Positions 8,486 through 16,695 of a DNA stretch of 64,000 nucleotides are shown here, one piece after another. How positions within the stretch are numbered: position 1 is the first letter of the stretch; the number at the start of each line of letters is the position of its first letter. The DNA comes from Microbacterium sp. MPKO10 (GTDB lineage: Bacteria > Actinomycetota > Actinomycetes > Actinomycetales > Microbacteriaceae): the NCBI RefSeq assembly GCF_026107415.2, contig NZ_JAPCHX010000005.1, positions 485,832-549,831 on the forward strand, written 5' to 3'. Both the position numbers and the translations under genes were made by a program. The notes below the pieces were generated by a model that had not been told where the DNA came from, searched no databases, and worked only from the letters and a program-made list of their open reading frames with translations.

Positions 8486-8796
8486 TGTCGCGACTGCTCT
8501 CCTGCGGCATACAGTCCACGATTAAGAAACCACTCCCACGAACGCCCGCCTCGCCCGATGAAGTCAACAAGGTCAACGCTCAGATCAGTGTCTGCGGCAA
8601 CACGATCGACGCCAGAGCCCTCTGCCAGAGCGGTCAACACGGCACTGTCGAGTTCTCTGCTCAACTCCTCGGCAACAAGGACTCTCCTCTGCAGACCGGC
8701 CCCACACTCACGGGCGATCTCGGCAATCTCGGCTCGCACGGGGACCGATGGTCGATCGGTCGAACGGGTCTCACCGGTGAATGCTTGCTCGCCCAT
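8464..8796 (-). CDS. Hypothetical protein, 110 residues
   Basis: I do not recognise this protein. It is mostly helical and charged; residues about 55-90 (TALAEGSGVDRVAADTDLS, then VDLVDFIGR) could form a small helix-turn-helix, and the C-terminus has the aromatic SWEWF. Third codon positions are less GC-rich than in neighbouring genes, which suggests transferred or decaying sequence. Its 3' end overlaps the GNAT remnant on the other strand. No strong ribosome binding site precedes the ATG. The alternative is that this is non-coding debris between the remnant and the HAD gene. Confidence 0.45.
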   Translation of the reverse strand: MGEQAFTGETRSTDRPSVPVRAEIAEIARECGAGLQRRVLVAEELSRELDSAVLTALAEGSGVDRVAADTDLSVDLVDFIGRGGRSWEWFLNRGLYAAGEQSRHHTEESG

Positions 8797-8877
8797 TGCT
8801 GCATCTTACGCTGCCCGTGGCCCAGCGTTTCTTCGGGTCGAATCGATACGATCGCAGAAGACGAACGGAGAACCTCT

Positions 8878-9558
8878 GTGACACTCGATCTCGATCAGGC
8901 AGCCGGCCTCGACACCCGCACGTTCCGCGGCGCCCTCTTCGACATGGACGGCACGCTGATCGATTCCACGCCAGCAGTCGTGCGGTCGTGGTCACGCCTC
9001 GCTGAAGAACAAGGCGTGCAGACGGACCTCGGCACGGGCAACCATCACGGCCGGCCGGCACGGGAGCTGCTCGCCAGCATCCTGCCCGCTGATCAGGTTG
9101 AAGCGGCACTTGCCCGCGTGACGCAGCTGGAGATCGACGATACAGATGGCGTCGTTGCGCTGCCTGGAGCCACCGACCTGCTCGCAGCGCTGCCCGAGCA
9201 TTCGTGGACGATCGTGACGTCATGCACGCAGAAGCTTGCCGAGGTGCGGATTGCGGCATCGGGAATTCCCCGCCCCGATTCCCTCGTCACCTTCGACGAC
9301 GTTGTGGCGGGAAAACCCGACCCCGAACCGTTCGAGACGGGCGCGGCTCGACTGGGCACTCACCCGAGCGATTGCATCGCCTTCGAGGATGCTCCGGCCG
9401 GGCTCGCGTCAGCGCGAGCAGCCGGATGCTTCACCGTCGGCCTCCCCGGAACACACACCGCTGAGCAGCTCGACGCCGACCTGGTGCTGACGAGCCTCGA
9501 CCAGCTGACGGTTGAGCTTGTCGACGGCGGCGGTTTCCGCCTCAACGTCACGCCCTGA
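8878..9558 (+). CDS. HAD-superfamily sugar-phosphate phosphatase
   Basis: This 226-residue protein has the HAD motifs in order: motif I FDMDGTLIDST (residues about 20-30), motif II VTSCTQ, the motif III lysine in VAGKPDPE and motif IV AFEDAPAG. It resembles the beta-phosphoglucomutase/GPP subgroup that dephosphorylates small sugar phosphates. I place the start at GTG 8878, which has AACGGAG upstream with good spacing. The open frame reaches back to 8482, but that extension has no coding character and overlaps the opposite-strand gene. Confidence 0.9.
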   Translation: MTLDLDQAAGLDTRTFRGALFDMDGTLIDSTPAVVRSWSRLAEEQGVQTDLGTGNHHGRPARELLASILPADQVEAALARVTQLEIDDTDGVVALPGATDLLAALPEHSWTIVTSCTQKLAEVRIAASGIPRPDSLVTFDDVVAGKPDPEPFETGAARLGTHPSDCIAFEDAPAGLASARAAGCFTVGLPGTHTAEQLDADLVLTSLDQLTVELVDGGGFRLNVTP

Positions 9559-9665
9559 CGGCCGAACCTGCCGCACGCGGGTCTTCGTCAGCTCCGGACA
9601 CATTCGCGGGGTGTGCCCGCCGATCATGTCCGCGCGATGACACTATGCTGCGACGGCGTCAGCGA

Positions 9666-10397
9666 TCACCCGAGCTCGCGAGCGATCTGCGCCGCCGTCT
9701 GCTGCATAAGGGGCAGGCGCGTCTTCAGCATCTCGAGATCTTCGGCCATGCGGATCGCCGTGAGAGACAGCGCGCCCACGACACCCGCCCGGCTGATGAT
9801 CGGCACCGCGACGCAGTTGACGAAGTCCTCGAACTCGCCATCGTCAACGGCCCAGCCCTGCTCGGCGATGCGCTCCAGCTCGACGTCGAGCGCCTCACGC
9901 GTGGTGATCGTCTTCTCGGTGTACTTCGCCCAGTCAGTCGTCGCGAGCACAGCATCCCGGCGTGGTTCGTCGAGGTTCGCCAGAATCGCCTTGCCCACCC
10001 CGCTGCAGTGCGTGCGGACGGGGGCGCCGACCCGTGAGTACATGCGCACACCGCTGGCGTCTTCGACCTTGTCGACGTAGATGATGGCGCTGTCCATGAG
10101 CGCCGCCAGGTGAACCGTATTGCCCACGACCTTGTGCATGCGGCGCAGGTGTGCCGAAGCCACCTCGCGCAGATCGATGCTCTCGAGCGAGCTCTGCGCG
10201 AGAGCCACCAGGTGGAAGCCGAGCGTGTATGTGCCGTCTTTGCGCCGCCGCGCGTAGCCGACCTCTTCCAGCGCCTGCAGTTCGCGGAACATGGTTGACC
10301 GGTGCAGCTCGAACTCGTCGGCGAGCTGCACGACGCTCTTCGGCTCATCCGCGATCGAGTCGATGATGCGGGCTGCCCGCTTCACGCTCTGCGACAT
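9666..10397 (-). CDS. IclR-family transcriptional regulator
   Basis: This 243-residue protein has an N-terminal IclR winged helix (VKRAARIIDSIADEPKSV, then ELHRSTMFRELQALEEVGYARR, residues 5-52) and the C-terminal effector domain (residues about 75-240), which includes GNTVHLAAL, RTHCSGVGKA and the RISRAG-type loop. It is the last of three co-directional genes after the D-amino-acid deaminase and the deacylase, 45 bp beyond the latter. The context suggests it senses an intermediate of that catabolic pathway and controls the divergent operons at 13.5-14 kb. Confidence 0.95.
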   Translation of the reverse strand: MSQSVKRAARIIDSIADEPKSVVQLADEFELHRSTMFRELQALEEVGYARRRKDGTYTLGFHLVALAQSSLESIDLREVASAHLRRMHKVVGNTVHLAALMDSAIIYVDKVEDASGVRMYSRVGAPVRTHCSGVGKAILANLDEPRRDAVLATTDWAKYTEKTITTREALDVELERIAEQGWAVDDGEFEDFVNCVAVPIISRAGVVGALSLTAIRMAEDLEMLKTRLPLMQQTAAQIARELG

Positions 10398-10442
10398 ACG
10401 TCCTCCAGTGCTCCGGTATCGGCGACGGGATGCTGCATTGTG

Positions 10443-12008
10443 CTACCCCTCATTCTCGCGACGAATCCCGCTGCCCGGTGTCGCGCCCTGCAGCTCGCCG
10501 CCGGCGAGGACGGGAACTCCGGCTACGAGCACGTCGTCGATGCCGACGGCCTCGCCGAGGGGGCGGTCATAGGATGCTGTGTCAGCCACGGCCTCCGGAT
10601 CCACAACGATCAGGTCGGCAATCCAGCCCGACGCGATGCGCCCGCGGCGACCGAGCGAGAACCTGTCGACCGGCGCCGTGGAGAGGTGGGAGACAGCTTC
10701 GGGCCACGACCAGGTCTGCGTCTCGCGCACATATTCGCGCAGGTATCGGGCGAACGTTCCCCGGGCACGCGGGTGCGGATGTGCACCGATGAAGATGCCG
10801 TCCGAACCGCCCATGTGCGCGGGGTGCGCGAAGATCTGCGCGAGCTCTGAGACCGGGCGCTCGTAGCGCACCGCCATCACGGCATTGGCCTGCAGGCGGG
10901 AGGCCGTAAGCACGTCAAGCGAGAACTCGATGGCGTCGACGCCCGCTCGGGCGGCAGCATCCTGAACCGTCATACCGAGCGCCCAAGCGTAGTCATCAGC
11001 GGCGATGTGGGCGAGGGTGATCATGCTCGGCCAGTCGGGGCCCAAGCTGGCCTTGCGGTCGACCTCGGGGAACCAGTCGCGGCGAAGGCGGTCGCGTTCG
11101 CTCGCGTCGCTGATAACGCGCACGACCTCGTCAACCGGCTGCGCCGAAAGTTCGGGCGGCAGCAGCGGCATCGCCAGAAGTGTGCACCCTCGCGTGTACG
11201 GGTAGGCGTCGAACGTGGCGTCGACACCGGCCGCGTCGAGGGCGTCGAGCTGTGCCTTCACGACGTGCGCTTCGGCATGAAAGTGCGACACGTGAACGCG
11301 GGCACCGGATGCCGCGGCGATCGCGGCGATCTCGTCGATCCCCTCGGCCGAGTTCGCTTCGTAGCCGCCGCGCATGTGGCTGATGTAGACGCCGCCCGCT
11401 TGGGCTACAGGCACCGTGATCGCGGCGATCTCGGCCGAGTCGGCGAAGATTCCCGGCACGTAGTCGAGTCCTGTCGACAGGCCGACGGCGCCCTCACGCA
11501 TCCCCTGCTCGACGAGCTCGACCATGCGCGATCTCTCGTCGTCTGAGGCCGCGGCGGTCGAGCGCCCGCAAACCTCCCAGCGCACGGTTCCGGCGGGGAT
11601 CGCGTATGCCGCGTTGAGCCGCGAGCGCCCGTCAACAGCGCTCAGATACTCGGCGACACCCCCACCGGAATAGCTGGGGTGGGACCCGTTGATCGCCGCG
11701 AAGTATTCGCTGCCGTAGCCGCCGTCTCCCGGGGCATATGAGACGCCGTCCTGACCGGCGATGATGCTCGTGACACCTTGTTTGAGCACCGCGCGCTGCA
11801 CGTCGTCGTCCGTCAGCAGTCCATCGACGTGCGCGTGTGCGTCGACGAACCCGGGCAGCACGAAGCGTCCGGTGCAGTCGATGACGCGGTCGCCGTCGCG
11901 CACGAGGTCGGCGCCGATCGCGCTGATCGTATTGCCCTCGACGGCGACATCGGCGACGCAGTGGCCGTCGCTGTCGACGATAGTTCCGCCCGTCAGGATC
12001 GTACGCAT
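10443..12008 (-). CDS. N-acyl-D-amino-acid deacylase-like amidohydrolase
   Basis: This 521-residue protein belongs to the D-aminoacylase branch of the amidohydrolase superfamily. It hydrolyses N-acyl groups from D-amino acids or related compounds. The metal-binding HxH is H58/H60 in LPGFVDAHAHVDG. Later come the GGYE and HVSHFHAEA metal regions and the C-terminal DLIVVDPEAVADTASY typical of this branch. The ATG at 12008 has GGAAGG six bases upstream. It lies between a PLP D-amino-acid deaminase and an IclR regulator. N-acetyl-D-glucosaminate is a possible substrate given the KDG-forming context (inference). Confidence 0.88.
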   Translation of the reverse strand: MRTILTGGTIVDSDGHCVADVAVEGNTISAIGADLVRDGDRVIDCTGRFVLPGFVDAHAHVDGLLTDDDVQRAVLKQGVTSIIAGQDGVSYAPGDGGYGSEYFAAINGSHPSYSGGGVAEYLSAVDGRSRLNAAYAIPAGTVRWEVCGRSTAAASDDERSRMVELVEQGMREGAVGLSTGLDYVPGIFADSAEIAAITVPVAQAGGVYISHMRGGYEANSAEGIDEIAAIAAASGARVHVSHFHAEAHVVKAQLDALDAAGVDATFDAYPYTRGCTLLAMPLLPPELSAQPVDEVVRVISDASERDRLRRDWFPEVDRKASLGPDWPSMITLAHIAADDYAWALGMTVQDAAARAGVDAIEFSLDVLTASRLQANAVMAVRYERPVSELAQIFAHPAHMGGSDGIFIGAHPHPRARGTFARYLREYVRETQTWSWPEAVSHLSTAPVDRFSLGRRGRIASGWIADLIVVDPEAVADTASYDRPLGEAVGIDDVLVAGVPVLAGGELQGATPGSGIRRENEG

Positions 12009-12216
12009 AGTGCCTTCCTTCCCGTGTGTTGTGCCGCCGCTGTCCGGGGCGGGCGTGCCCCGGATGCTGTCAGCCGCGCCAGCCGCGACGACACCGACAA
12101 TCGTCGCTGCGCTGCCGGGCGTGCGGGTGAGGATGCCCGTGCGGAGCCCTCCAGCGATGCGAGTCGCAGCGTCATGCGCGCCATGTCGGCGGGCAGATCG
12201 TTAGCGTGTCTGCGCA

Positions 12217-13509
12217 TCAGAAGAACGTGCGCACGAGCGCAATCACGCGGTCAGAGTCGGCAGATTCGACGACGGGAAGGTAGTGCCATTTGTCGAACGC
12301 CGTGCAGGGGTGCGAGAGGCCGAGCGAGACGACGTCGCCGATCGCAGCATCCGGCGTCTCTGACCCTTCGTGCGGAAGCGCGAGGTAACTGTGCTGGTCG
12401 TTCATCGCGGAGATCGATGCCCCCTCAAGCGACCGCCATTCCTGCCCGATGTCGCGCGCGATCGAGCGGGGAATCGGCAGTCCCTCGTCGAAGGGGAAGT
12501 CACGCTTTCCGCCGTCGATCAAGGCGAGGCCTGGTTCGGGGTGCGAGACCACGCGGGCGACGCCGCGCATGGCGGAGCGCAACGGGTTCGCGACGTCGGT
12601 TCCCGCTTCGTCGAGGGGTGAGATGCCGCGGTAGAAGCCGTCATCGTGGGTGATGTATGCGCCGGATCGCAGCGTCCAGTGCGTGCGCTCGTCGCCGCGC
12701 ATCGCACCGGCGTAGACGTCGGCGACGATGTCGAAGTAGGCGCTGCCGCCCGCGGTGACGGTGATGTCGCCGTCGTCGTAGAGGTCGCCGAGCGCCGTGT
12801 GCAGCTCGACCTGCCGTTCGAGATAGCGGCGCACGGCATCGACGGAATGCGCTGACCGGTCGTGGCCAAGGCTCCCTTCGTATCCGCCCACGCCCGCAAG
12901 CCTGACGACACCGGATGCTGCCGCGCGACGCGCGACGGTGATCGCCTCGTCAATGGTGCGCGCACCCGTGCGGCCGCCGTCCTGCCCCAGCTCCACGAGC
13001 ACGTCGATCCGGCGGGGCAGCGACACGTTCTCGAGCGCACGCTCTATGGCGTCGATCGTCTCCACCGAGTCGACCCAGCACGAGAACCGGACGTCGGGAT
13101 CGGCGAGCTCTGTGGCGAGAAAGCGTAGTGCGCGCGGGTCGACGGCGGAATTGGCGAGCATGATCGAGTCGAGCCCGAACGAGCGAGCGGTTCGCACCTG
13201 CCCCATGGTGGCGAGAGTGATTCCGGTGCAGCCGGCGTCGAGCTGCCGCTGCCACAGTGCCGGAGCCATGGTGGTCTTGCCGTGCGGCATCAGCTCGAGG
13301 CCGCGCGTGGTCGTCCATTCGGCCATCACATCGAGGTTGCTCTGCATGGCGGCATCGTCGAGCACGATCAGCGGAGTCCAGAACTCGCCGAGGCGCGGAT
13401 CGAGGGCCAGAAATTCGGCGACGGTGAGGCCGATCGCGCGGGCGGGAAGTCCCTTGTCGTGCGGGGAGAGACGTTCGTCGGCCAGCGTGGCCAGGTTCAG
13501 CGATGTCAT
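12217..13509 (-). CDS. PLP-dependent D-amino acid deaminase/dehydratase (DSD/D-threonine aldolase family)
   Basis: This 430-residue fold-type III PLP enzyme has a TIM-barrel N-domain carrying the PLP lysine (K78 in MPHGKTTMAP). Its C-terminal DSD-like domain has the metal-binding LSHPCTAFDKW motif typical of D-serine dehydratase and D-threonine aldolase. I choose ATG 13509 because AAGGGGAG lies ten bases upstream; the open frame begins at 13545. The gene heads the leftward operon, divergent from KDG kinase/KDPG aldolase. D-glucosaminate dehydratase activity, yielding 2-keto-3-deoxygluconate, would link both operons but is not proven by sequence. Confidence 0.9.
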   Translation of the reverse strand: MTSLNLATLADERLSPHDKGLPARAIGLTVAEFLALDPRLGEFWTPLIVLDDAAMQSNLDVMAEWTTTRGLELMPHGKTTMAPALWQRQLDAGCTGITLATMGQVRTARSFGLDSIMLANSAVDPRALRFLATELADPDVRFSCWVDSVETIDAIERALENVSLPRRIDVLVELGQDGGRTGARTIDEAITVARRAAASGVVRLAGVGGYEGSLGHDRSAHSVDAVRRYLERQVELHTALGDLYDDGDITVTAGGSAYFDIVADVYAGAMRGDERTHWTLRSGAYITHDDGFYRGISPLDEAGTDVANPLRSAMRGVARVVSHPEPGLALIDGGKRDFPFDEGLPIPRSIARDIGQEWRSLEGASISAMNDQHSYLALPHEGSETPDAAIGDVVSLGLSHPCTAFDKWHYLPVVESADSDRVIALVRTFF

Positions 13510-13950
13510 CGCGGGTTCACTCCCCTTGCGTTGCATTTCTTGCACACCGTGTTGCGTGCATTCTGCAACGCTAACCTTGCGGTGTCGTGTGCCGCAAGGC
13601 GGCGGTATTTCGTGGCGTGTAACGCAGTGGCCTCAGCGTGCGCGGCATGCCGTCGCTGCAACCGTCTCCTGTATCGCATCCTCGCGTCCCACATTCTGTG
13701 AATGTGATGGCAGCCGCAGCGACGGCGACAGAATCGGAACCGCGCTACAGAATTTTCGAGAGCGCATTTCCGATTCTGTAGCTCAACGGGTGACAGGGCA
13801 GGATGGCGAGCCAGGGCAGCGTGGCGTCACAGGGCCGGGCGGCACAAGCTGGGTGACGCGGGCAAGGCGCCCGGCTAAGGCGGCACGTGGCCGGCTCCGC
13901 GATCGTGCTGTGCATATGGTGCAACACGCATTGCAGACGCCGCACAAGAG
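13510..13950. promoter_or_regulatory. Divergent promoter region with several operator-like palindromes
   Basis: This 441-bp region has no convincing gene and separates the leftward deaminase operon from the rightward kinase/aldolase operon. A perfect 17-bp palindrome, CACATTC-TGT-GAATGTG, lies at 13690-13706. ACAGAATCGGAA (13728-13739) is exactly inverted as TTCCGATTCTGT (13768-13779), and CTACAGAAT (13745-13753) as ATTCTGTAG (13773-13781). TGCAA-CACGCA-TTGCA (13920-13935) sits beside the kinase start. TTGCA repeats at 13531-13544, and TTGC/GCAA arms surround 13552-13568 beside the deaminase start. These fit one or two dimeric regulators, such as the nearby IclR protein. Confidence 0.6.
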
Positions 13951-14889
13951 GTGCATGATGGAGAAATGACTTCCGAGGCTGCTCCGCGCCTGATCACGAT
14001 CGGCGAGACGATGACGCTCGTCACGCCCATGACCGCTGAACCGGTCGCAACGGCCACCGGTTTTCGGCTCGACGCAGGCGGTGCCGAGTCCAACCTCGCA
14101 TCGCACCTCGCCCAGCTCGACATTCCCGCGGCGTGGGTCAGTGCCGTCGGTGCGGATGTGCTTGGCGAACGGCTGCGCGCCACCATCGCCGCGCGCGGTG
14201 TCGACACCCGATGGGTGACAACGGATGCTGACGCACCGACCGGTCTGTACGTGAAAGACCCTGGCAACGGTGTTCTCTACTACCGGGCTGGCTCGGCAGC
14301 ATCCCACATGGGACCCGCATCGGTACGGGACGTCCCCCTAGAGTCTGCCGAGATCGTGCACCTGACGGGAATCACGCCGGCCCTGTCGTCGAGCTGCTCG
14401 GCAATGATCGACGCCATTATCGACCGCGTCGCCGCCAGCGATGCCGTGCTGAGCTTCGATGTGAACCACCGCCACGCCCTGTGGCAGCAGGGAGTCGCCT
14501 CCCCCGCTCTTCGCTCCCTCGCGAACCGCGCCGACATCGTGTTCGTCGGACTCGACGAGGCGCAGGACCTCTGGAACACCGACACGGCAGACGACGTGCG
14601 CGCCCTGCTGCCGGGGCCCGAACGCCTCGTCGTCAAAGACGGCGACGTCGGCGCCACCGAGTTTCACCGCACGGACGCCGGTGCAGACGAGCGCGTCTTC
14701 GCACCGACAACACCGGTCGACGTCGTGGAGGCCGTCGGCGCGGGCGACGCGTTCGCCGCCGGGTACCTCGCTGCCGCGCTGCGTGGCGAAGCAGCATCCG
14801 TTCGTTTGGCCGCCGGTCACGCGCGTGCGCGCCTCGTGCTGCAGTCGACGAGCGACTTCATCGCAGAGACCACAGAACAGAAGGGCTGA
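13951..14889 (+). CDS. kdgK: PfkB-family sugar kinase, probable 2-keto-3-deoxygluconate kinase
   Basis: This 312-residue ribokinase-like kinase is followed three bases later by KDPG aldolase, so its product is most simply KDPG. The N-terminus has GETMTLVTP and the GGAESNLASHLA substrate-binding region (about 46-57 here, N-A-related in KDG kinases). The C-terminal PfkB signature VEAVGAGDAFAAGY supplies the catalytic Asp. Two in-frame ATGs, 13951 and 13966, are possible starts, and neither has an ideally spaced ribosome binding site. It is the first gene of the rightward operon. Confidence 0.88.
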   Translation: MHDGEMTSEAAPRLITIGETMTLVTPMTAEPVATATGFRLDAGGAESNLASHLAQLDIPAAWVSAVGADVLGERLRATIAARGVDTRWVTTDADAPTGLYVKDPGNGVLYYRAGSAASHMGPASVRDVPLESAEIVHLTGITPALSSSCSAMIDAIIDRVAASDAVLSFDVNHRHALWQQGVASPALRSLANRADIVFVGLDEAQDLWNTDTADDVRALLPGPERLVVKDGDVGATEFHRTDAGADERVFAPTTPVDVVEAVGAGDAFAAGYLAAALRGEAASVRLAAGHARARLVLQSTSDFIAETTEQKG

Positions 14890-14892
14890 CTC

Positions 14893-15498
14893 ATGGCCGA
14901 CAACACACAATTCGACGAGGTCTTCGCCGCCGCACCGCTGATGGCGATCATGCGCGGCATGGGCGTCGAGCGCAGCCTGAAGGTCGCGCGCGCGGCTTGG
15001 GATCTCGGCATCGACGTCGTTGAGCTGCCGATTCAGAGCGCAGACGACATCGAGGCGCTTCGTGTCGTGGCAGAGGCCGGTCGCGAGCGCGGCAAGAGCG
15101 TCGGCGCGGGAACTGTCGTCACCGTCGAACACGTCGCGCAGGCCGCGGCCGCGGGTGCCGAGTTCACCGTCAGCCCCGGTTTCGACGTCGACGTCGTGCG
15201 CGCCTCAAGCGAAGCGGGTCTGCCGGCGCTGCCCGGTGTCGCCTCGCCGAGCGAAGTTCAGCTCGCCATGAAGGAGGGGCTGACCTGGCTCAAGGCCTTC
15301 CCCGCCTCGCTGCTCGGCACTGCCTGGTTCGGCGCGATGCGTGGGCCGTTCCCGCGCGCAAAGTTCGTCGCGACGGGGGGAATGGATGCTGCGAATGCCG
15401 GCGATTTCCTCTCCGCCGGCGTTCGCGTGGTCGCCGTCGGCTCGGCGCTGGAAGACGAGTCGCAGCTGCCGAAGCTCGCCGAGCTTCTGAAGCGCTGA
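14893..15498 (+). CDS. eda: KDPG (2-keto-3-deoxy-6-phosphogluconate) aldolase
   Basis: This 201-residue class I aldolase splits KDPG to pyruvate and glyceraldehyde 3-phosphate. The expected catalytic residues are present: E44 in DVVELPIQ (matching Glu45 of E. coli Eda) and the Schiff-base lysine K134 in WLKAFPAS (matching Lys133, LKFFPA). The GAGTV phosphate-site turn and FVATGG are also there. Its start is three bases after the kinase stop, so the two are co-translated. Its role completes the lower half of an Entner-Doudoroff-like route. Confidence 0.95.
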   Translation: MADNTQFDEVFAAAPLMAIMRGMGVERSLKVARAAWDLGIDVVELPIQSADDIEALRVVAEAGRERGKSVGAGTVVTVEHVAQAAAAGAEFTVSPGFDVDVVRASSEAGLPALPGVASPSEVQLAMKEGLTWLKAFPASLLGTAWFGAMRGPFPRAKFVATGGMDAANAGDFLSAGVRVVAVGSALEDESQLPKLAELLKR

Positions 15499-15500
15499 TC

Positions 15501-15980
15501 ATGACGGATGCTGGTGACAGCACTGCCACCCCGGAGAGCGATGCCGGTGCCCAGAACGGTGCTGCTGATAGCATCCGGGATCGCCTGAGATATGTCGAGG
15601 CGCGGCTCGCCTACGAGGTCGACGTCGTGGCTGCCCGGGCGGCCCAGTCTGGCGGCGCGGTGATCGTCGACACCCGCAAGCAGCGGTCGTGGGATCACGG
15701 CCACGTGACCGGAGCACTGCACCTGCCGAACGACAGACTCAGTGGAGACCTCGACGAGGTCCCTACGGATCGCACGCTGATTGTGTACGGGTGGGGTCCC
15801 GGATGCAACGGAGAGACGAGCACGGCACGTGTGCTGCTTGATCGCGGGTACGACGTGCGCGAGATGATCGGCGGTTACGAGTACTGGGTGCGCAACGGAT
15901 TTCCCGTCGAAGGAGTCACGGCCGACGGCACACTCGTCGACCTGACCCGCCCGGCCGATCCGCTCGTCACCGCCGAGTAA
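15501..15980 (+). CDS. Rhodanese-like domain protein
   Basis: This 159-residue protein has one rhodanese domain (about residues 45-150), with the conserved IVDTRKQRSWDHGHVTGALHLP segment seen here as two short motifs and a catalytic Cys at 102 in GWGPGCNGETST. The loop after the Cys resembles sulfurtransferase loops, so persulfide chemistry is plausible. It begins two bases after the KDPG aldolase stop and clearly belongs to that operon, where a sulfur-transfer role is not obvious. Confidence 0.88.
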   Translation: MTDAGDSTATPESDAGAQNGAADSIRDRLRYVEARLAYEVDVVAARAAQSGGAVIVDTRKQRSWDHGHVTGALHLPNDRLSGDLDEVPTDRTLIVYGWGPGCNGETSTARVLLDRGYDVREMIGGYEYWVRNGFPVEGVTADGTLVDLTRPADPLVTAE

Positions 15981-16016
15981 CGCACCCTTTTTGCGCGCAG
16001 GTGCAGGCGCTGGGCG

Positions 16017-16040
16017 TGCACGTGCGACGTTACACGTGCA
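16017..16040. terminator. Hairpin between convergent genes
   Basis: TGCACGTG (16017-16024) is exactly inverted as CACGTGCA (16033-16040) with an 8-nt loop, between the end of the rhodanese gene and the stop of the DUF6320-type gene. It overlaps the latter's last codons. There is no T-run, so if it acts as a terminator it does so through the stem alone. Confidence 0.35.
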
Positions 16041-16695
16041 GGCGCTTGCCCAGCTCGTGCCGGACGGTGCGGCCTCCGACGAGCTGCAGCAGAACGAGGA
16101 CGAGCAGGCTGAGTCCGCCGCAGATGATCGACGGAAGCGCGTTCGTCACCCAGCCGAACGCCAGAAAGCCGATGGGCGCGAGCCCGAGCAGCACCGTCAG
16201 TACGCTGTAGACGACGTGCTCGCCTGTCTCGATGCGCATCAGCCTGACGGTGATCAGCAGGGCGAGGATGGATGATGCGCAGAGAATCGGAACCGCGTAC
16301 GTCAGTGACCAGCCGGGCCAACCGGAGAGGTAGTCCCAGTAGACACAGACGAGGCCGACGATGACAACAAGGTAGACGGTGCTCTTGGCGAGGTTGCGGC
16401 GTTTGCGCACGGCCATCAGCACGACCAGCCACATGGCGCTCAGGCCCAGCCAGACCGACCGGATGACTCCGAGGCCGGTGAGCTCGTGGCTGAACAGAAG
16501 TTGGGCCGCGAATGAAGCGAGGATCACGGCAAGCGACGTGAAGAAGAGCACCCGCAACACACGACGCCGCGAGAACGTCAGCGGGACCGCCGGCAGTGGG
16601 CTGGCCGTCGCCTCACCCGTGGCCGGTGTTTTGCACAGCGGGCAGCGGGCCCAGGCTCCCTCGATGTCGACGGCGCACGCGTCGCAATGCCTCAT
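16030..16695 (-). CDS. DUF6320-type membrane protein with zinc ribbon
   Basis: This 221-residue protein starts with a zinc ribbon (CDAC at residues 4-7 and CPLC at 18-21), followed by about six hydrophobic segments from residue 45 onward. It resembles DUF6320 proteins, whose function is not known. Its start overlaps the stop of the acyltransferase gene as ATGA, making it third in an esterase-acyltransferase-DUF6320 operon. That linkage suggests a membrane lipid or ester-related job. Confidence 0.82.
   Translation of the reverse strand: MRHCDACAVDIEGAWARCPLCKTPATGEATASPLPAVPLTFSRRRVLRVLFFTSLAVILASFAAQLLFSHELTGLGVIRSVWLGLSAMWLVVLMAVRKRRNLAKSTVYLVVIVGLVCVYWDYLSGWPGWSLTYAVPILCASSILALLITVRLMRIETGEHVVYSVLTVLLGLAPIGFLAFGWVTNALPSIICGGLSLLVLVLLQLVGGRTVRHELGKRLHV

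Noticed and set aside
8482..8877. N-terminal extension of the HAD phosphatase
   Set aside because: The open frame reaches back 132 codons, but it has no coding character, overlaps the opposite ORF, and the GTG at 8878 has a good ribosome binding site.
11993..12217. 74-codon frame between deaminase and deacylase, overlapping the former as TGATG
   Set aside because: The composition is Arg/Ala/Ser-rich without a domain, and it overlaps the deacylase start out of frame. I treat 12009-12216 as a gap with no supported gene.
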